From a virus: a stretch of 55,227 nt of DNA. The position numbers and the translations under genes were made by a program. Positions 38,709-47,146 of the stretch are shown in pieces; within the stretch, counting starts at the first letter, position 1; the number at the start of each line of letters is the position of its first letter. The DNA is taken from IMG/VR virus record IMGVR_UViG_3300032282_000541, positions 1 through 55,227 of that record; one strand, written 5' to 3'. The notes beneath the pieces were generated by a model that was not told the origin of the DNA, ran no database searches, and worked only from the letters and a program-made list of their open reading frames with translations.

Positions 38709-40981
38709 TATGGATTACCTGTTCCGCGCACATCGCCTGTATCCAAACTCAACAATGTTCGACCCATGAAGTAATCGCCATTTTGTGTGTTGCTTCGGAA
38801 CTTTAAGCGCATCTCGCGTCTTTGCTCTTTCATGTCAATTTTAAGCGTAGTGTTTGCAAAGACGTATGGCTCGGAAGGATCGTCAACGTCGTCAGCGTAG
38901 GATTTACCCGTTACCACCACTTCCATGTCGCCTACCTGAACAAAGTCAGGTTCAATCCGCTCGCATCGTGTCCACACGTTATCACCGGGTTGCTCTACAG
39001 CACCCACAAGACCCGCACGAGCGCCAATCACATTGGTCTCAAAGAACGAGTCAATTGCGTTCACACGGTTGGTATAAACCTCATTTGTGCCAGTTTCGTG
39101 TTGCCACAAGGTGTACTGTCCCGCCGTGTTCTCGACGTTACCAGCCCAAATAGGCCGACGGAACACTTCAGAAAACACACCAGCAGAGCGATAAGCGCCC
39201 AAAGCTTGACCTGCGTCATACCAAACCTTCTCTCTCACGTTGTAAATAATTGCATCATTGCATTCTTCACTGTCGCCGGACGGAAAGAACCACCAAATCT
39301 CACCCCAGCGCGGCACCTTGCTAACCCATACCTTTTGGCGCTGTCTGTAGTTCAAGTTGTCAAAAAAGTAGTTGAAGTTCTGCTTGTTGTCCAACTCCTG
39401 AACCACACCGTTGTAGGTCAAGAATCGGTCTGTTCCGCACCAGTAAAAAATGCCGTCATATTCAATAACGCACTGGCTGGACAGGATTGATGACTGTTGG
39501 GTGATCAGGTCGTACTTCCAATAAAAGGTCTGGTTGCCCACAGTGGTCGGTGCATAGGTCACCCGTACCACTGAGTCCAATGTCCAAAATAGGCCAGCAG
39601 GAGACGTTGTGCCGCCCCTCAGAGGCAGTCCCTTGACCACTTTGGTGGATGACACGTTGTTCTTGTTGGAGTCGGCTGAAGTCCAGTTGCTGAAATCTCC
39701 TGCCGCGCTGTTGGCAATGTAGCCGTAGTTGCCATAGGCAAACAGGTATGGGAACAGCATCACGATGCCACCAGACACTTCAATGTTGTTGTCAAAGGTC
39801 AATGTTGCATAAGCACCAAAAGTCAGGCCAGTGGTTGTGCCTGCGGTTGTGGTGATTGCGGTGCCGCCAAACGTCGCCGACAAGGTGAATGTGCTCGTTG
39901 TGTTGGTGGTAATTACGTAATACGTACCAGCGGCAATGCCTGTGGCGGTGCCTGTTAACGTGCCTGTAACGACAACCGTTTGACCAACTGCAATGTTGGT
40001 GGTTGCTGTACAAGAGAATTGACCAGCAGTGCCAGTAACAGCAACAGAGGCCAATACTGCACTTGGTGTAGACGCAGTGGCATTCCTGCTCAATGTTGCC
40101 GTCCAAACGCCAGTAACTTCTAAGGCAGACAAAACAGTGGTGCCTGTGGGGATGCCCGTACCAGTCACGGATACGCCAGCGCCGATAGCCGCAATTGTTG
40201 TTGGGAAAGTGACAGTAGGCGATCCACTTGTGGTGGTGCCCGTTGCTGTGAACACCCCCACAGGATTTAATGTTGACCCTGCAAATGGGCCAAACATAGG
40301 TCGAGAGTTTATTGAGGACGAAATGTCATTGAGGTTTTGACCGGGGTGAGCGATCAAATTGTTGTCGCCATTTCCCAGTGCGTCATATCCAATGTCAAAC
40401 TGCCACAGTGTGTTATCGCTTGGAGCGTAGGTAGTCAAATCGTTAACGTAGGAGGCAAACCCAGAGCCAGCGCCGCCAATACTTGCATTGTTGATGGTGA
40501 TAGCCCCATTGTGGACGTAATCAATACCAGCCGTGGTTACAACCACACTGAAAACCAAATTACCTGCAACTACCACGGTAGCAAGAGCCCCTGTACCCGA
40601 TGTAGCAACTAAAGGAACACTGGTGTACGTTCCATTGACATAACCTGTGCCTTGATTGGTGATTGTGATTGTTTCCAAAGGGCCAGTCGGCTCAATTGGT
40701 ACTGGGCCAAAGCCCACACCATTGTCGTTATCGGTCGTCCACTGTTCTATGCCGTTGTTGTATCCAGATATTACATAGTTGAGGCCGTCCTCGGCACTCA
40801 TAATCATTCCGCGACTGATACCTGTTGCATCCAAAAAAGCCCCAATGTAGCCACCTATCTTGCGTGGTCGGCTGTATTGGAATCTCACCCATTTTCCGTC
40901 CACATAACTCACAGAGGCAAACTGCGTGCTATCTCTTTGGATGCCCGGGCCAACTTGTAACGTGACGACTTTTGCGGTCAT
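38708..40981 (-). CDS. Tail nozzle-like/stabilisation protein
   Basis: 757 aa, TAATG coupled. The N-terminal part (VSYVDGKWVRFQYSRPRKIG) and the region about 450-650 (CVIEYDGIFYWCGTDRFLTY; KVWVSKVPRWGEIWWFFPSG; VWYDAGQALGAYRSAGVFSE) are like the beta-propeller tail proteins of podoviruses, such as P22 gp10-type nozzle proteins. An insert of repeated Thr/Gly/Val strands (about 265-400) resembles Ig-like domains that bind host surfaces. It should close the tail tube after packaging. Family naming is by overall look. Confidence 0.65.
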   Translation of the reverse strand: MTAKVVTLQVGPGIQRDSTQFASVSYVDGKWVRFQYSRPRKIGGYIGAFLDATGISRGMIMSAEDGLNYVISGYNNGIEQWTTDNDNGVGFGPVPIEPTGPLETITITNQGTGYVNGTYTSVPLVATSGTGALATVVVAGNLVFSVVVTTAGIDYVHNGAITINNASIGGAGSGFASYVNDLTTYAPSDNTLWQFDIGYDALGNGDNNLIAHPGQNLNDISSSINSRPMFGPFAGSTLNPVGVFTATGTTTSGSPTVTFPTTIAAIGAGVSVTGTGIPTGTTVLSALEVTGVWTATLSRNATASTPSAVLASVAVTGTAGQFSCTATTNIAVGQTVVVTGTLTGTATGIAAGTYYVITTNTTSTFTLSATFGGTAITTTAGTTTGLTFGAYATLTFDNNIEVSGGIVMLFPYLFAYGNYGYIANSAAGDFSNWTSADSNKNNVSSTKVVKGLPLRGGTTSPAGLFWTLDSVVRVTYAPTTVGNQTFYWKYDLITQQSSILSSQCVIEYDGIFYWCGTDRFLTYNGVVQELDNKQNFNYFFDNLNYRQRQKVWVSKVPRWGEIWWFFPSGDSEECNDAIIYNVREKVWYDAGQALGAYRSAGVFSEVFRRPIWAGNVENTAGQYTLWQHETGTNEVYTNRVNAIDSFFETNVIGARAGLVGAVEQPGDNVWTRCERIEPDFVQVGDMEVVVTGKSYADDVDDPSEPYVFANTTLKIDMKEQRREMRLKFRSNTQNGDYFMGRTLLSLDTGDVRGTGNP

Positions 40982-42201
40982 TAGAACGCTCCACCAACAA
41001 TCCCTACGGGCAAACGCAATCCTGTTGAGGCCAAGGTTCCAGCATTTACGCCAGCAACTGCAAAGCCAAGCTGATTACTGGCGGCTTGATACAAACCAGT
41101 CGTTGGGCTGGATGCAAACGACAACGATGGTGCGGCGGCAGAACCATTACCCAATGTCAATGCATTGATTGACGAAGATGTTGATGTTTGTGCGTTGTAG
41201 ACGTTTGTGCCATCGCAAATTGCAATGATCGTTTGATTCTGTGGCAATACAACCGTTGTGCCCCCAACTACACCAGTAGTGAAAGTTAACGTATATGAGC
41301 CAGTCGTATTGTTTTGTAAAGAATACAACTGCACAGTTGGAGGAAGCACCACGGTGCAGTTTGATACTAAGGCACCTTGGTACTCTTGAATGATGTTTGC
41401 GCCTTCTGCTGAAGTCAACGTCACAGTACCGCCAGTCACCGACTTAGCGAGTTGAGTGAAGAAGAACGTCGCAGATTGTCCGTAACCATAACTAAAGTAA
41501 TTCAAGCCATCAGAAACCACCACAAACGATTCGGCAATTTGAAGTTGTGCGCTTGAATTTCCATCAATGGTGTTGGAGCCCACAAGGGCTACATTCAAAA
41601 TGCCAGTGCCGTTGTTTTTGATCACAACGTACCAGCCTTCACCTACTGTTACTGCGTTGGGTAGTGTGACCGTACCAGCACCACCAGTCCACGCATAAAG
41701 GGATGATTGATCTACTGGCAACAAACTGTAGTTTGAAGAAAAAGTTGAAACCAACGTAGAGGTATTCAGCGTAGTAGAAATGGCCGTGAGGCCGTATCCA
41801 GCCAGTGTGGCGGCGTTGGCCGAGGATGTGCCTGCGCCAAAGGTTACGCTCTCCCAAGAGCCATTAACAGTCGTGTTGTCCGTGACGTAGATGTACTCAG
41901 AAATACCTGAAGCAATTGACACAATAGTGTTGCCGCCAGTATCCACCACGGTGAAAGAATAAGAGCCAATGTTGCGGATCAGCACACTTTGACCTGTAGA
42001 CACCGAAGTCGCAGGCGGCATGTACAGTTTTAAGTTTGTGTTGAGGGTCGCTGTGACTTCAATGATGTTGGCAACAACGTTGTCAGTGTTGCCGTTGATC
42101 GGCCATTGAAGTTCGGTGTCGGCGCTAATCGACAGGCTCTCATAACCCACCTGAGATGGGCTGATCGTTTGACCTGTGTATGGGTTTATGTAACTTGTCA
42201 T
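40981..42201 (-). CDS. Tail fibre-like protein
   Basis: 406 aa, weak RBS, coupled to the adaptor gene by spacing. A Thr/Ser/Gly/Asn-rich, strand-dominated chain (NIEVTATLNTNLKLYMP type) ends in a domain with LTLGNGSAAAPSLSFASSPT and GLRLPVGIVGGAF. That end type (trimming motif GIVGGAF) is shared with the 876-aa fibre (GISGGAF). It probably forms a trimeric fibre or adhesion part. Confidence 0.7.
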   Translation of the reverse strand: MTSYINPYTGQTISPSQVGYESLSISADTELQWPINGNTDNVVANIIEVTATLNTNLKLYMPPATSVSTGQSVLIRNIGSYSFTVVDTGGNTIVSIASGISEYIYVTDNTTVNGSWESVTFGAGTSSANAATLAGYGLTAISTTLNTSTLVSTFSSNYSLLPVDQSSLYAWTGGAGTVTLPNAVTVGEGWYVVIKNNGTGILNVALVGSNTIDGNSSAQLQIAESFVVVSDGLNYFSYGYGQSATFFFTQLAKSVTGGTVTLTSAEGANIIQEYQGALVSNCTVVLPPTVQLYSLQNNTTGSYTLTFTTGVVGGTTVVLPQNQTIIAICDGTNVYNAQTSTSSSINALTLGNGSAAAPSLSFASSPTTGLYQAASNQLGFAVAGVNAGTLASTGLRLPVGIVGGAF

Positions 42202-42203
42202 TT

Positions 42204-42842
42204 TTATGAGTCCACGGCAATGGCTTGACGATCACCAACTCGCGCAATATCTTCTGCTTTAAGAGATTGGAGCGCCTCGGTGTACTTTTGCTGAAAGATT
42301 GTGCGCTGGTCGTTCTTGAGGAACTGCATCGCCTGCAACAGGGTGCCAAACAACATAGCGTTTGGGGCGTTTTGGGTGAGCCAATTGGTTTGATTGGCAG
42401 AACTCAATGGGGAGATGCGCTCATAGTAAAGCACCTCAAAGTCGTAGTTTGTATCAGGTGTGGGTGCCAAGTACCAGTGCTCCCAATCGGTATCTGCGTA
42501 GTACAAAGGCACATCGGTCTCAGTATCGTCAGGCCAGTAGTTCTTCAGATACTCGTACTTGCGAAGGTAGACAGGCTGTTTCTTGCCGCTCACTTTGACG
42601 CTCATAGATACAGTCTTGCGCCACCGAGCAGGCTTTTGCAAGATGGGGTTGTCCGGGGTCATTGAGGCTTCGACTACTTGCAATTGACCCAGCGTCTTGA
42701 TCTCCTGAGCAATTTCAAACTCAGCCAGCGAGATGAAGGTGGGAATTGCATCAACAACAGAGGCATCTTTACGCTCCAAGTACTGAAGTACCGTGGAGGT
42801 CAAGCTGTCGTAAGTCATCACCCATGATGGGATTAGTGTCAT
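42204..42842 (-). CDS. Head-to-tail adaptor
   Basis: 212 aa, AAGGGA upstream. The segment MTYDSLTSTVLQYLERKDAS followed by IPTFISLAEFEIAQEIKTLG matches phage adaptor proteins of the SU10/T7 gp11-like group that form a ring below the portal. The C-terminal part (APNAMLFGTLLQAMQFLKND) is the usual helix. It should join portal and tail nozzle. An internal ATG at 42818 is a less supported start. Confidence 0.75.
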   Translation of the reverse strand: MTLIPSWVMTYDSLTSTVLQYLERKDASVVDAIPTFISLAEFEIAQEIKTLGQLQVVEASMTPDNPILQKPARWRKTVSMSVKVSGKKQPVYLRKYEYLKNYWPDDTETDVPLYYADTDWEHWYLAPTPDTNYDFEVLYYERISPLSSANQTNWLTQNAPNAMLFGTLLQAMQFLKNDQRTIFQQKYTEALQSLKAEDIARVGDRQAIAVDS

Positions 42843-42854
42843 TGCGTCGTCCCT

Positions 42855-43196
42855 TTATCCAACATTGCGCTCAAAGTGAGGGCAGTCAACAAGTGATTTG
42901 AAGTTGCCTCCCCAGCGATTCTTGGGGTGCAGTGACTCCCAATATACGCCCAGTGGAGCAAGCATCTCCTTGTCCCAGATTATCTTCCCTGCCTTGAAAA
43001 AGTTCAAATCAATGGCGCACCGCTTCAGGTGGATTGAGTTGAGGGTCTTGGAACGGCCTGTTTTGACGTATATGGCCTGTTGTTCGGGTGTCCGGGCCAA
43101 CTCCCCACCAGTGACCATGAAACCCTGTGCGGTGGCGTATTCGATCAGTTTGCAGGCATCTAGCAAGAAAGCCGCTTGTTCTGTGTTCAGGCTCAT
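42855..43196 (-). CDS. Endolysin, M15 peptidase
   Basis: 113 aa, GAGGAA upstream. SIHLKRCAIDLNFF holds His56 and Asp63, and DCPHFER holds His107: the zinc set of L-alanyl-D-glutamate or D,D-peptidases. RWGGNFKSLVDCPHFE is typical of phage M15 enzymes. There is no signal peptide, so it needs a holin. It would cut peptide links in the cell wall at the end of infection. Coupled to the adjacent holin-like genes. Confidence 0.9.
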   Translation of the reverse strand: MSLNTEQAAFLLDACKLIEYATAQGFMVTGGELARTPEQQAIYVKTGRSKTLNSIHLKRCAIDLNFFKAGKIIWDKEMLAPLGVYWESLHPKNRWGGNFKSLVDCPHFERNVG

Positions 43197-43414
43197 TTTT
43201 CTTCCTCATCATGGGATAGTTTCACGCCAGCCAACAACCCAATAAAACCGCCCACAATGGTTTGAAATGCAGGGCTAATCAGTTTAAAGATTTCAGCGTT
43301 GTCCACTTTTTCGTCAAACAATCCTGTCATCAAAACGCCAACCATGCTAAGGATGACAACGCACAAAGTGAAGCTGACCATCAAGGTCACAAAGAAAGTT
43401 AACTTGGCTTTCAT
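43193..43414 (-). CDS. Small holin-like membrane protein
   Basis: 73 aa, GAGGAA upstream. Two membrane segments: FFVTLMVSFTLCVVILSMVG (about 7-26) and IVGGFIGLLAGVKL (about 52-66), then a charged tail HDEEEK. It fits a two-segment holin or antiholin and is coupled to endolysin and the larger holin. Confidence 0.75.
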   Translation of the reverse strand: MKAKLTFFVTLMVSFTLCVVILSMVGVLMTGLFDEKVDNAEIFKLISPAFQTIVGGFIGLLAGVKLSHDEEEK

Positions 43415-43920
43415 TTCTTCCTCATTTCTGCCAGCTTCTCAACCGTGCGACCGCCAAAGTAGGCACCCATGATCAGCATGCCCCAGTTGCCCAGTAAAGT
43501 GACGTAGGACTCGTTGGCGTTGTAATTAAAGGCTGACATCATGGCAAATAAGAAGTAGCCCACAAAGATTGCTATGAGGCTGATAGGGCGTATGTTTTTA
43601 GACAGCCAAGAGTCAGATGCCATATCCGCTTCCCAGCGGTCTGTGATGTTGTCAGCATCGTTCTGGGCGGCTTTTGCCAACAGATCAAGTTCGGCTAATT
43701 CCATCTTGGCTTTTTCAATGCCCAGCTCAAGTAATCGTTCTTCATGGTCAAATTGAAGCTGGCGCAGCTTGGCGACATCCTCAGGTGTAGGGTTATCAGG
43801 GATTTTCACGCCCAAAGTGTTTTCAACAACTTCCTTGCCTTTGGCTTGGATAGCGCTGGAAAGCAGCCCCAGACCGTTCTGGGCAAGACTACCTAAAAGG
43901 GACGCAAGTATTGGCAACAT
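43411..43920 (-). CDS. Holin, three-segment type
   Basis: 169 aa, AAAGGA upstream. An N-terminal hydrophobic stretch (PILASLLGSLAQNGLGLL), a long charged helix (EERLLELGIEKAKMELAELD), and two C-terminal membrane segments (ISLIAIFVGYFLFAMMSAFN; LLGNWGMLIMGAYFGGRTVE). This is the 3TM-holin pattern, including the N-terminal LGVKIPDNPTPEDVAKLRQL. It would release the endolysin. It is TAATG-coupled to the next upstream membrane gene. Confidence 0.85.
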   Translation of the reverse strand: MLPILASLLGSLAQNGLGLLSSAIQAKGKEVVENTLGVKIPDNPTPEDVAKLRQLQFDHEERLLELGIEKAKMELAELDLLAKAAQNDADNITDRWEADMASDSWLSKNIRPISLIAIFVGYFLFAMMSAFNYNANESYVTLLGNWGMLIMGAYFGGRTVEKLAEMRKK

Positions 43921-44078
43921 TATTTTTCCTTTGCTTTGTCAATCAATTTTTGAACAGTTTGCTGCTGTTGTTTGGTCTGCTCTCGTACTTCCAAAATATC
44001 AAAGTACAGCATTGCCATCAAAGGCAAAAGCACACCAAACACAGCAACCATAGCAATTAAAGCAATCAGAAACCCCAT
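43920..44078 (-). CDS. Small lysis-cassette membrane protein
   Basis: 52 aa from the ATG at 44078 (GAGGAT, 6-base spacing). One membrane segment (MGFLIALIAMVAVFGVLLPL) then a coiled-coil tail (REQTKQQQQTVQKLIDKAKE), a layout like an inner-membrane spanin. The frame is open to an ATG at 44201, which would add a 41-residue polar N-terminus overlapping the gene upstream by 136 bases. The shorter form has the better RBS. Confidence 0.6.
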   Translation of the reverse strand: MGFLIALIAMVAVFGVLLPLMAMLYFDILEVREQTKQQQQTVQKLIDKAKEK

Positions 44079-44605
44079 TTCGCTATCCTCATCTGTCGGA
44101 TTGCTAGAAACATTAGGTGGAGGTATATAAAAACTATTACCACTCCCGCTATTAGAAGCGCCCTGTCTTGTAGTTGGTTTAGCATTTTTCTGCGTTGCCA
44201 TGCCACTACCCTTTCTTTGGCCTCTTGCGCTAGTCTCTCCTGATCTTGTTCAGCCTGCAATCTTTCAAACTCATTTTGAAACCGTGACCAGACCGCGCCC
44301 AATGCCGGATCAACGCCGTAAATCAACAGTTCCCTTAACTCAGTGGCTTGGCGCTCCAACTCCATCTCTTGAAAGATATTGTCCAGTGCCTGCGCTTTTA
44401 ATGACTTACCCTTTGGCGGGTTTTTCTTTTGTTCGGCGGCGGCGGTTTTGACTTGTTCATGGGCATCGAAAAATTTGCCGATGTGACCAGAAATTTCCAT
44501 TGTGATGGAGGTGACATCCTTAGCGACCGACTTTGCATCCTTGTAAAGCGCCACACCTTGTTTAATTGCGGCAATGGCGGCAAGTGCAAGTGTGAAAGGA
44601 TCAAT
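44066..44605 (-). CDS. Lysis-cassette membrane protein with probable ATT start
   Basis: 179 aa if started at ATT (44605), directly after the preceding stop. The frame is open from there and gives IDPFTLALAAIAAIKQGVAL as N-terminus, a start seen in other phage proteins as MDPFTLALAA. A GTG at 44554 is the fallback (162 aa). The rest is a charged helix (FQEMELERQATELRELLIYG) and one C-terminal membrane segment (ALLIAGVVIVFIYLHLMFLA). GGGGCTCTAA lies just before the ATT. It is part of the lysis unit, perhaps a holin partner. Confidence 0.6.
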   Translation of the reverse strand: MDPFTLALAAIAAIKQGVALYKDAKSVAKDVTSITMEISGHIGKFFDAHEQVKTAAAEQKKNPPKGKSLKAQALDNIFQEMELERQATELRELLIYGVDPALGAVWSRFQNEFERLQAEQDQERLAQEAKERVVAWQRRKMLNQLQDRALLIAGVVIVFIYLHLMFLAIRQMRIAKWGF

Positions 44606-44803
44606 TTAGAGCCCCAAGAGTTTCTTGACAAATTCACCGGCAACGCCAGGGCCAAACAACACGCAAATCATGACCGCATACAGCAAGTATTCAATCTTGG
44701 TCATGCGCTTGTCGCCCTCTGCCAAAGTTTTTTGAATGGCCTCGTACCGTTGGGCGCAAATGGCCTCATGCACGGCAAACTCTATTTCAAGTTCATCACT
44801 CAT
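44606..44803 (-). CDS. Small membrane protein of the lysis unit
   Basis: 65 aa. A charged N-terminal helix (IQKTLAEGDKRMTKIEYLLY) and one membrane segment (LLYAVMICVLFGPGVAG). The ATG overlaps the stop of the 48-aa gene. It resembles small hemolysin XhlA-like phage proteins, which have a coiled coil plus one membrane segment. This is a reasonable guess only. Confidence 0.6.
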   Translation of the reverse strand: MSDELEIEFAVHEAICAQRYEAIQKTLAEGDKRMTKIEYLLYAVMICVLFGPGVAGEFVKKLLGL

Positions 44804-44942
44804 TTGCTGGCTCAGGTTGAGTTTGCTCTTTGGCTTCTTTTTGGATAGCTTCTATGATTTGAAAGACTTCACCATAGGGGCGTGTTCCAAGGTATTGCAA
44901 AATGCCGTTGACAAGTTGAGTTGAAAGTTTAATGCTTTCCAT
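44796..44942 (-). CDS. Small hypothetical protein
   Basis: 48 aa. The ATG overlaps the stop of the 96-aa gene (TAATG), with AGGAG about 10 bases upstream. It reads MESIKLSTQLVNGILQYLGT, then a helix and a polar end. It shows the N-terminal pattern of small phage proteins (LVxxILxYLxxRPYxEVxxLIxxI) seen near lysis genes. Function unknown. Confidence 0.6.
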   Translation of the reverse strand: MESIKLSTQLVNGILQYLGTRPYGEVFQIIEAIQKEAKEQTQPEPANE

Positions 44943-45232
44943 TACCAAGGTACTCCTGTTGCTGTTACTGGATTCTTTTGCAGTGCAATCTGGCTTGCTA
45001 GACTTGCTTCTGTTGCGTCTTTGTCTACGCCATTAGCCCAACACCAATCCAGCACATCCTGCTCAGTCACGCTGGCGTATGGGATAGATGGCGTAGCACT
45101 AGCAAAGCCACAAGTGCTGTAAACAGAGGCTGTGTAGTCTCCATCCACTGCTGTTGCAGTCCAGTGGGCGGTGGTGATGAAACCGTCAGAGACTAGGTAG
45201 TCGGTTTGGGTAATAGACCAAGTTATTGCCAT
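44942..45232 (-). CDS. Conserved phage tail-region protein
   Basis: 96 aa, AGGAG upstream. The core (MAITWSITQTDYLVSDGFIT; TAHWTATAVDGDYTASVYST; TEQDVLDWCWANGVDKDATE) matches a common small phage protein found just after tail fibres. It has a beta fold followed by a helix; the function is unknown. It may bind the fibre as a chaperone or cap. Confidence 0.65.
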   Translation of the reverse strand: MAITWSITQTDYLVSDGFITTAHWTATAVDGDYTASVYSTCGFASATPSIPYASVTEQDVLDWCWANGVDKDATEASLASQIALQKNPVTATGVPW

Positions 45233-45244
45233 GATTGCTCCTGA

Positions 45245-47137
45245 TTAAACTAAACGATAAAGAACAAAGGTGTTTGCCGCTGTTCTGCGAATGCGGAAGT
45301 GGGCTGATGCGCCAATTGCAATGGTTAATGAACCCAATGAAGTTACGTTTGTATTCACAGCCATTGTAATTACACCAGTAGCTGTGTTGATAACAAAGAA
45401 GTCATAGCCAATGTTTGTAGTTGCCCATGTAGCCAATGTCTCCAATGTCGAACCCAGAGGCATTGTGATGGTGTACGTTGTACCTGTGGCACTGATTATT
45501 TGCCCTTGGATGTTGGCGTTGGTCAGCGTTGTTGCGGCGGCAATTCCTGTAGGTGCTGGTGCATACGGCATGATTGCGCCAGTTAAAACCTGTAAATTAC
45601 CAGCATCAACAATTATGCTTCCAGTTCCGCTTTGACGGAACAAGTGAAGATTTGTATCAGCACGCAATTGCATTGACCATATATTTACTTGGTCTTGGGC
45701 AAGATGTAATGATGGGTATGAAGATGCACCAGCACCATCGGCTTGCACTGCGCCGCTACTTGCTGCTGTTGAACTGCCAACATAGATGGTAGGGTTTCCA
45801 GAATTTCTAACCGTCAAAGCCCCGTATGTTCCAGGCGAAGTAGTACCTATACCCACATTACCGCTGGTATCTATAACAAACGGGGTGGTGCTTGCAGTAG
45901 TATTTTGAATAGTAAAAGAAGAACTACCTGTTGTACCTGCTCTCCAATTTTGAGCAGAAGTTGCATTATTTCTAAATTGAACATACGCAAAATTACTAGA
46001 CGTTGTTCCATCGCCAGCCGATAAAACTAATGACGTTCCTGTTGATGTAGAGGTGTTGTTTATAGATACTTGTTCTTGTGTTTGGCAGGTAAATGTAGTG
46101 CGACCGCTGGAGTCAATACGCATACGTTCAGAAGAAGCACTAACGTCATAAAAACGAAGTGCGCCATCATTAGTGCTTGAATTACCAATAGCCCATGTTC
46201 TTGTACCTGTGTAGGTAAATCTAATCATGCCATTAGAAGTGCCAAGCAACTCTAATAATGAACCCGGCGAAGTAGTACCTATACCTAAATTGCCAGACGC
46301 ATCCAGTGTCATGTTTGATGACCAAGTTAATGCAGCACCTGCGCCACCAGAATTACTTGCGGCTGTTTGCCATACATGAGTTCCTGCTGACTGGTAATAG
46401 TTTGTGGCGTATCCGTTGCCGACATATTTAGGAGATGAGCCAACGCTATATGCGTTTTTACCTAAATTCATTGCGCCGGAAGTAGTTCCAGAACTTAAAA
46501 AAGAAGTGTTGGACGCATCCCCAATTTGAATGGCTTTATCACTGTTCCATGTGGCACTAGGCGTAACACCTATACCCAAATTTGTACCATCAAATACTAA
46601 GCCTGTACCAGAAGTAAGAGACTTACTACCATTTAGATATGTAACGCCATTTGCAGTACCCGCAGACAGCACAGGATTGGCTGTAAGGGTTGCAACGCCT
46701 GTCAGGGTTGTAGTTCCAGTTACTCCCAAAGTAGTAGAGGCTGTAACTGAAGTAAACGCACCCGCCAACGGCGTAGTCGTGCCAATGATGACGTTGTTAA
46801 TCTGGTTACCGCCGCCTGCTACTGTGCCGCCAAGAGTAAAAGCACCAATGGTGTTGGCAGTTAATGTCGTGCCGTTAAAGGTTAAGTTGGCAGAGCCAGC
46901 AAGCACGCCAGATGAGTTGTATTGCACCTGTGTGTTTGAACCGCCAGCAGGGCCACCGCCAGAAGCAGAAAGCAGTGTTACCACGCCTGAACTGTTCTTG
47001 AAGTAAAGCTTTCCATCGGCGTAGTTCAAGGCCAATTCAGCACCTAATGCGCTACTGGTCAGGTTGGCGGCAAGAGGTACGTTTGAGGCTGTACCAGAAC
47101 CGTAGATCAGAATTGGGGTATATCCACTTTGTGCCAT
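45245..47137 (-). CDS. Tail fibre protein
   Basis: 630 aa, AAGGAA upstream. Repeated segments of GNLGIGTTSPGSLLELLG type (three or more: about 290, 435 and in relaxed form near 195) are typical of long phage fibres. The centre is beta-rich and of low complexity. The C-terminus (TTNIGYDFFVINTATGVITM; FRIRRTAANTFVLYRLV) is a receptor-contact domain shape. It follows the 876-aa fibre on the same strand. Confidence 0.8.
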   Translation of the reverse strand: MAQSGYTPILIYGSGTASNVPLAANLTSSALGAELALNYADGKLYFKNSSGVVTLLSASGGGPAGGSNTQVQYNSSGVLAGSANLTFNGTTLTANTIGAFTLGGTVAGGGNQINNVIIGTTTPLAGAFTSVTASTTLGVTGTTTLTGVATLTANPVLSAGTANGVTYLNGSKSLTSGTGLVFDGTNLGIGVTPSATWNSDKAIQIGDASNTSFLSSGTTSGAMNLGKNAYSVGSSPKYVGNGYATNYYQSAGTHVWQTAASNSGGAGAALTWSSNMTLDASGNLGIGTTSPGSLLELLGTSNGMIRFTYTGTRTWAIGNSSTNDGALRFYDVSASSERMRIDSSGRTTFTCQTQEQVSINNTSTSTGTSLVLSAGDGTTSSNFAYVQFRNNATSAQNWRAGTTGSSSFTIQNTTASTTPFVIDTSGNVGIGTTSPGTYGALTVRNSGNPTIYVGSSTAASSGAVQADGAGASSYPSLHLAQDQVNIWSMQLRADTNLHLFRQSGTGSIIVDAGNLQVLTGAIMPYAPAPTGIAAATTLTNANIQGQIISATGTTYTITMPLGSTLETLATWATTNIGYDFFVINTATGVITMAVNTNVTSLGSLTIAIGASAHFRIRRTAANTFVLYRLV

Positions 47138-47146
47138 GTTTTTTCC

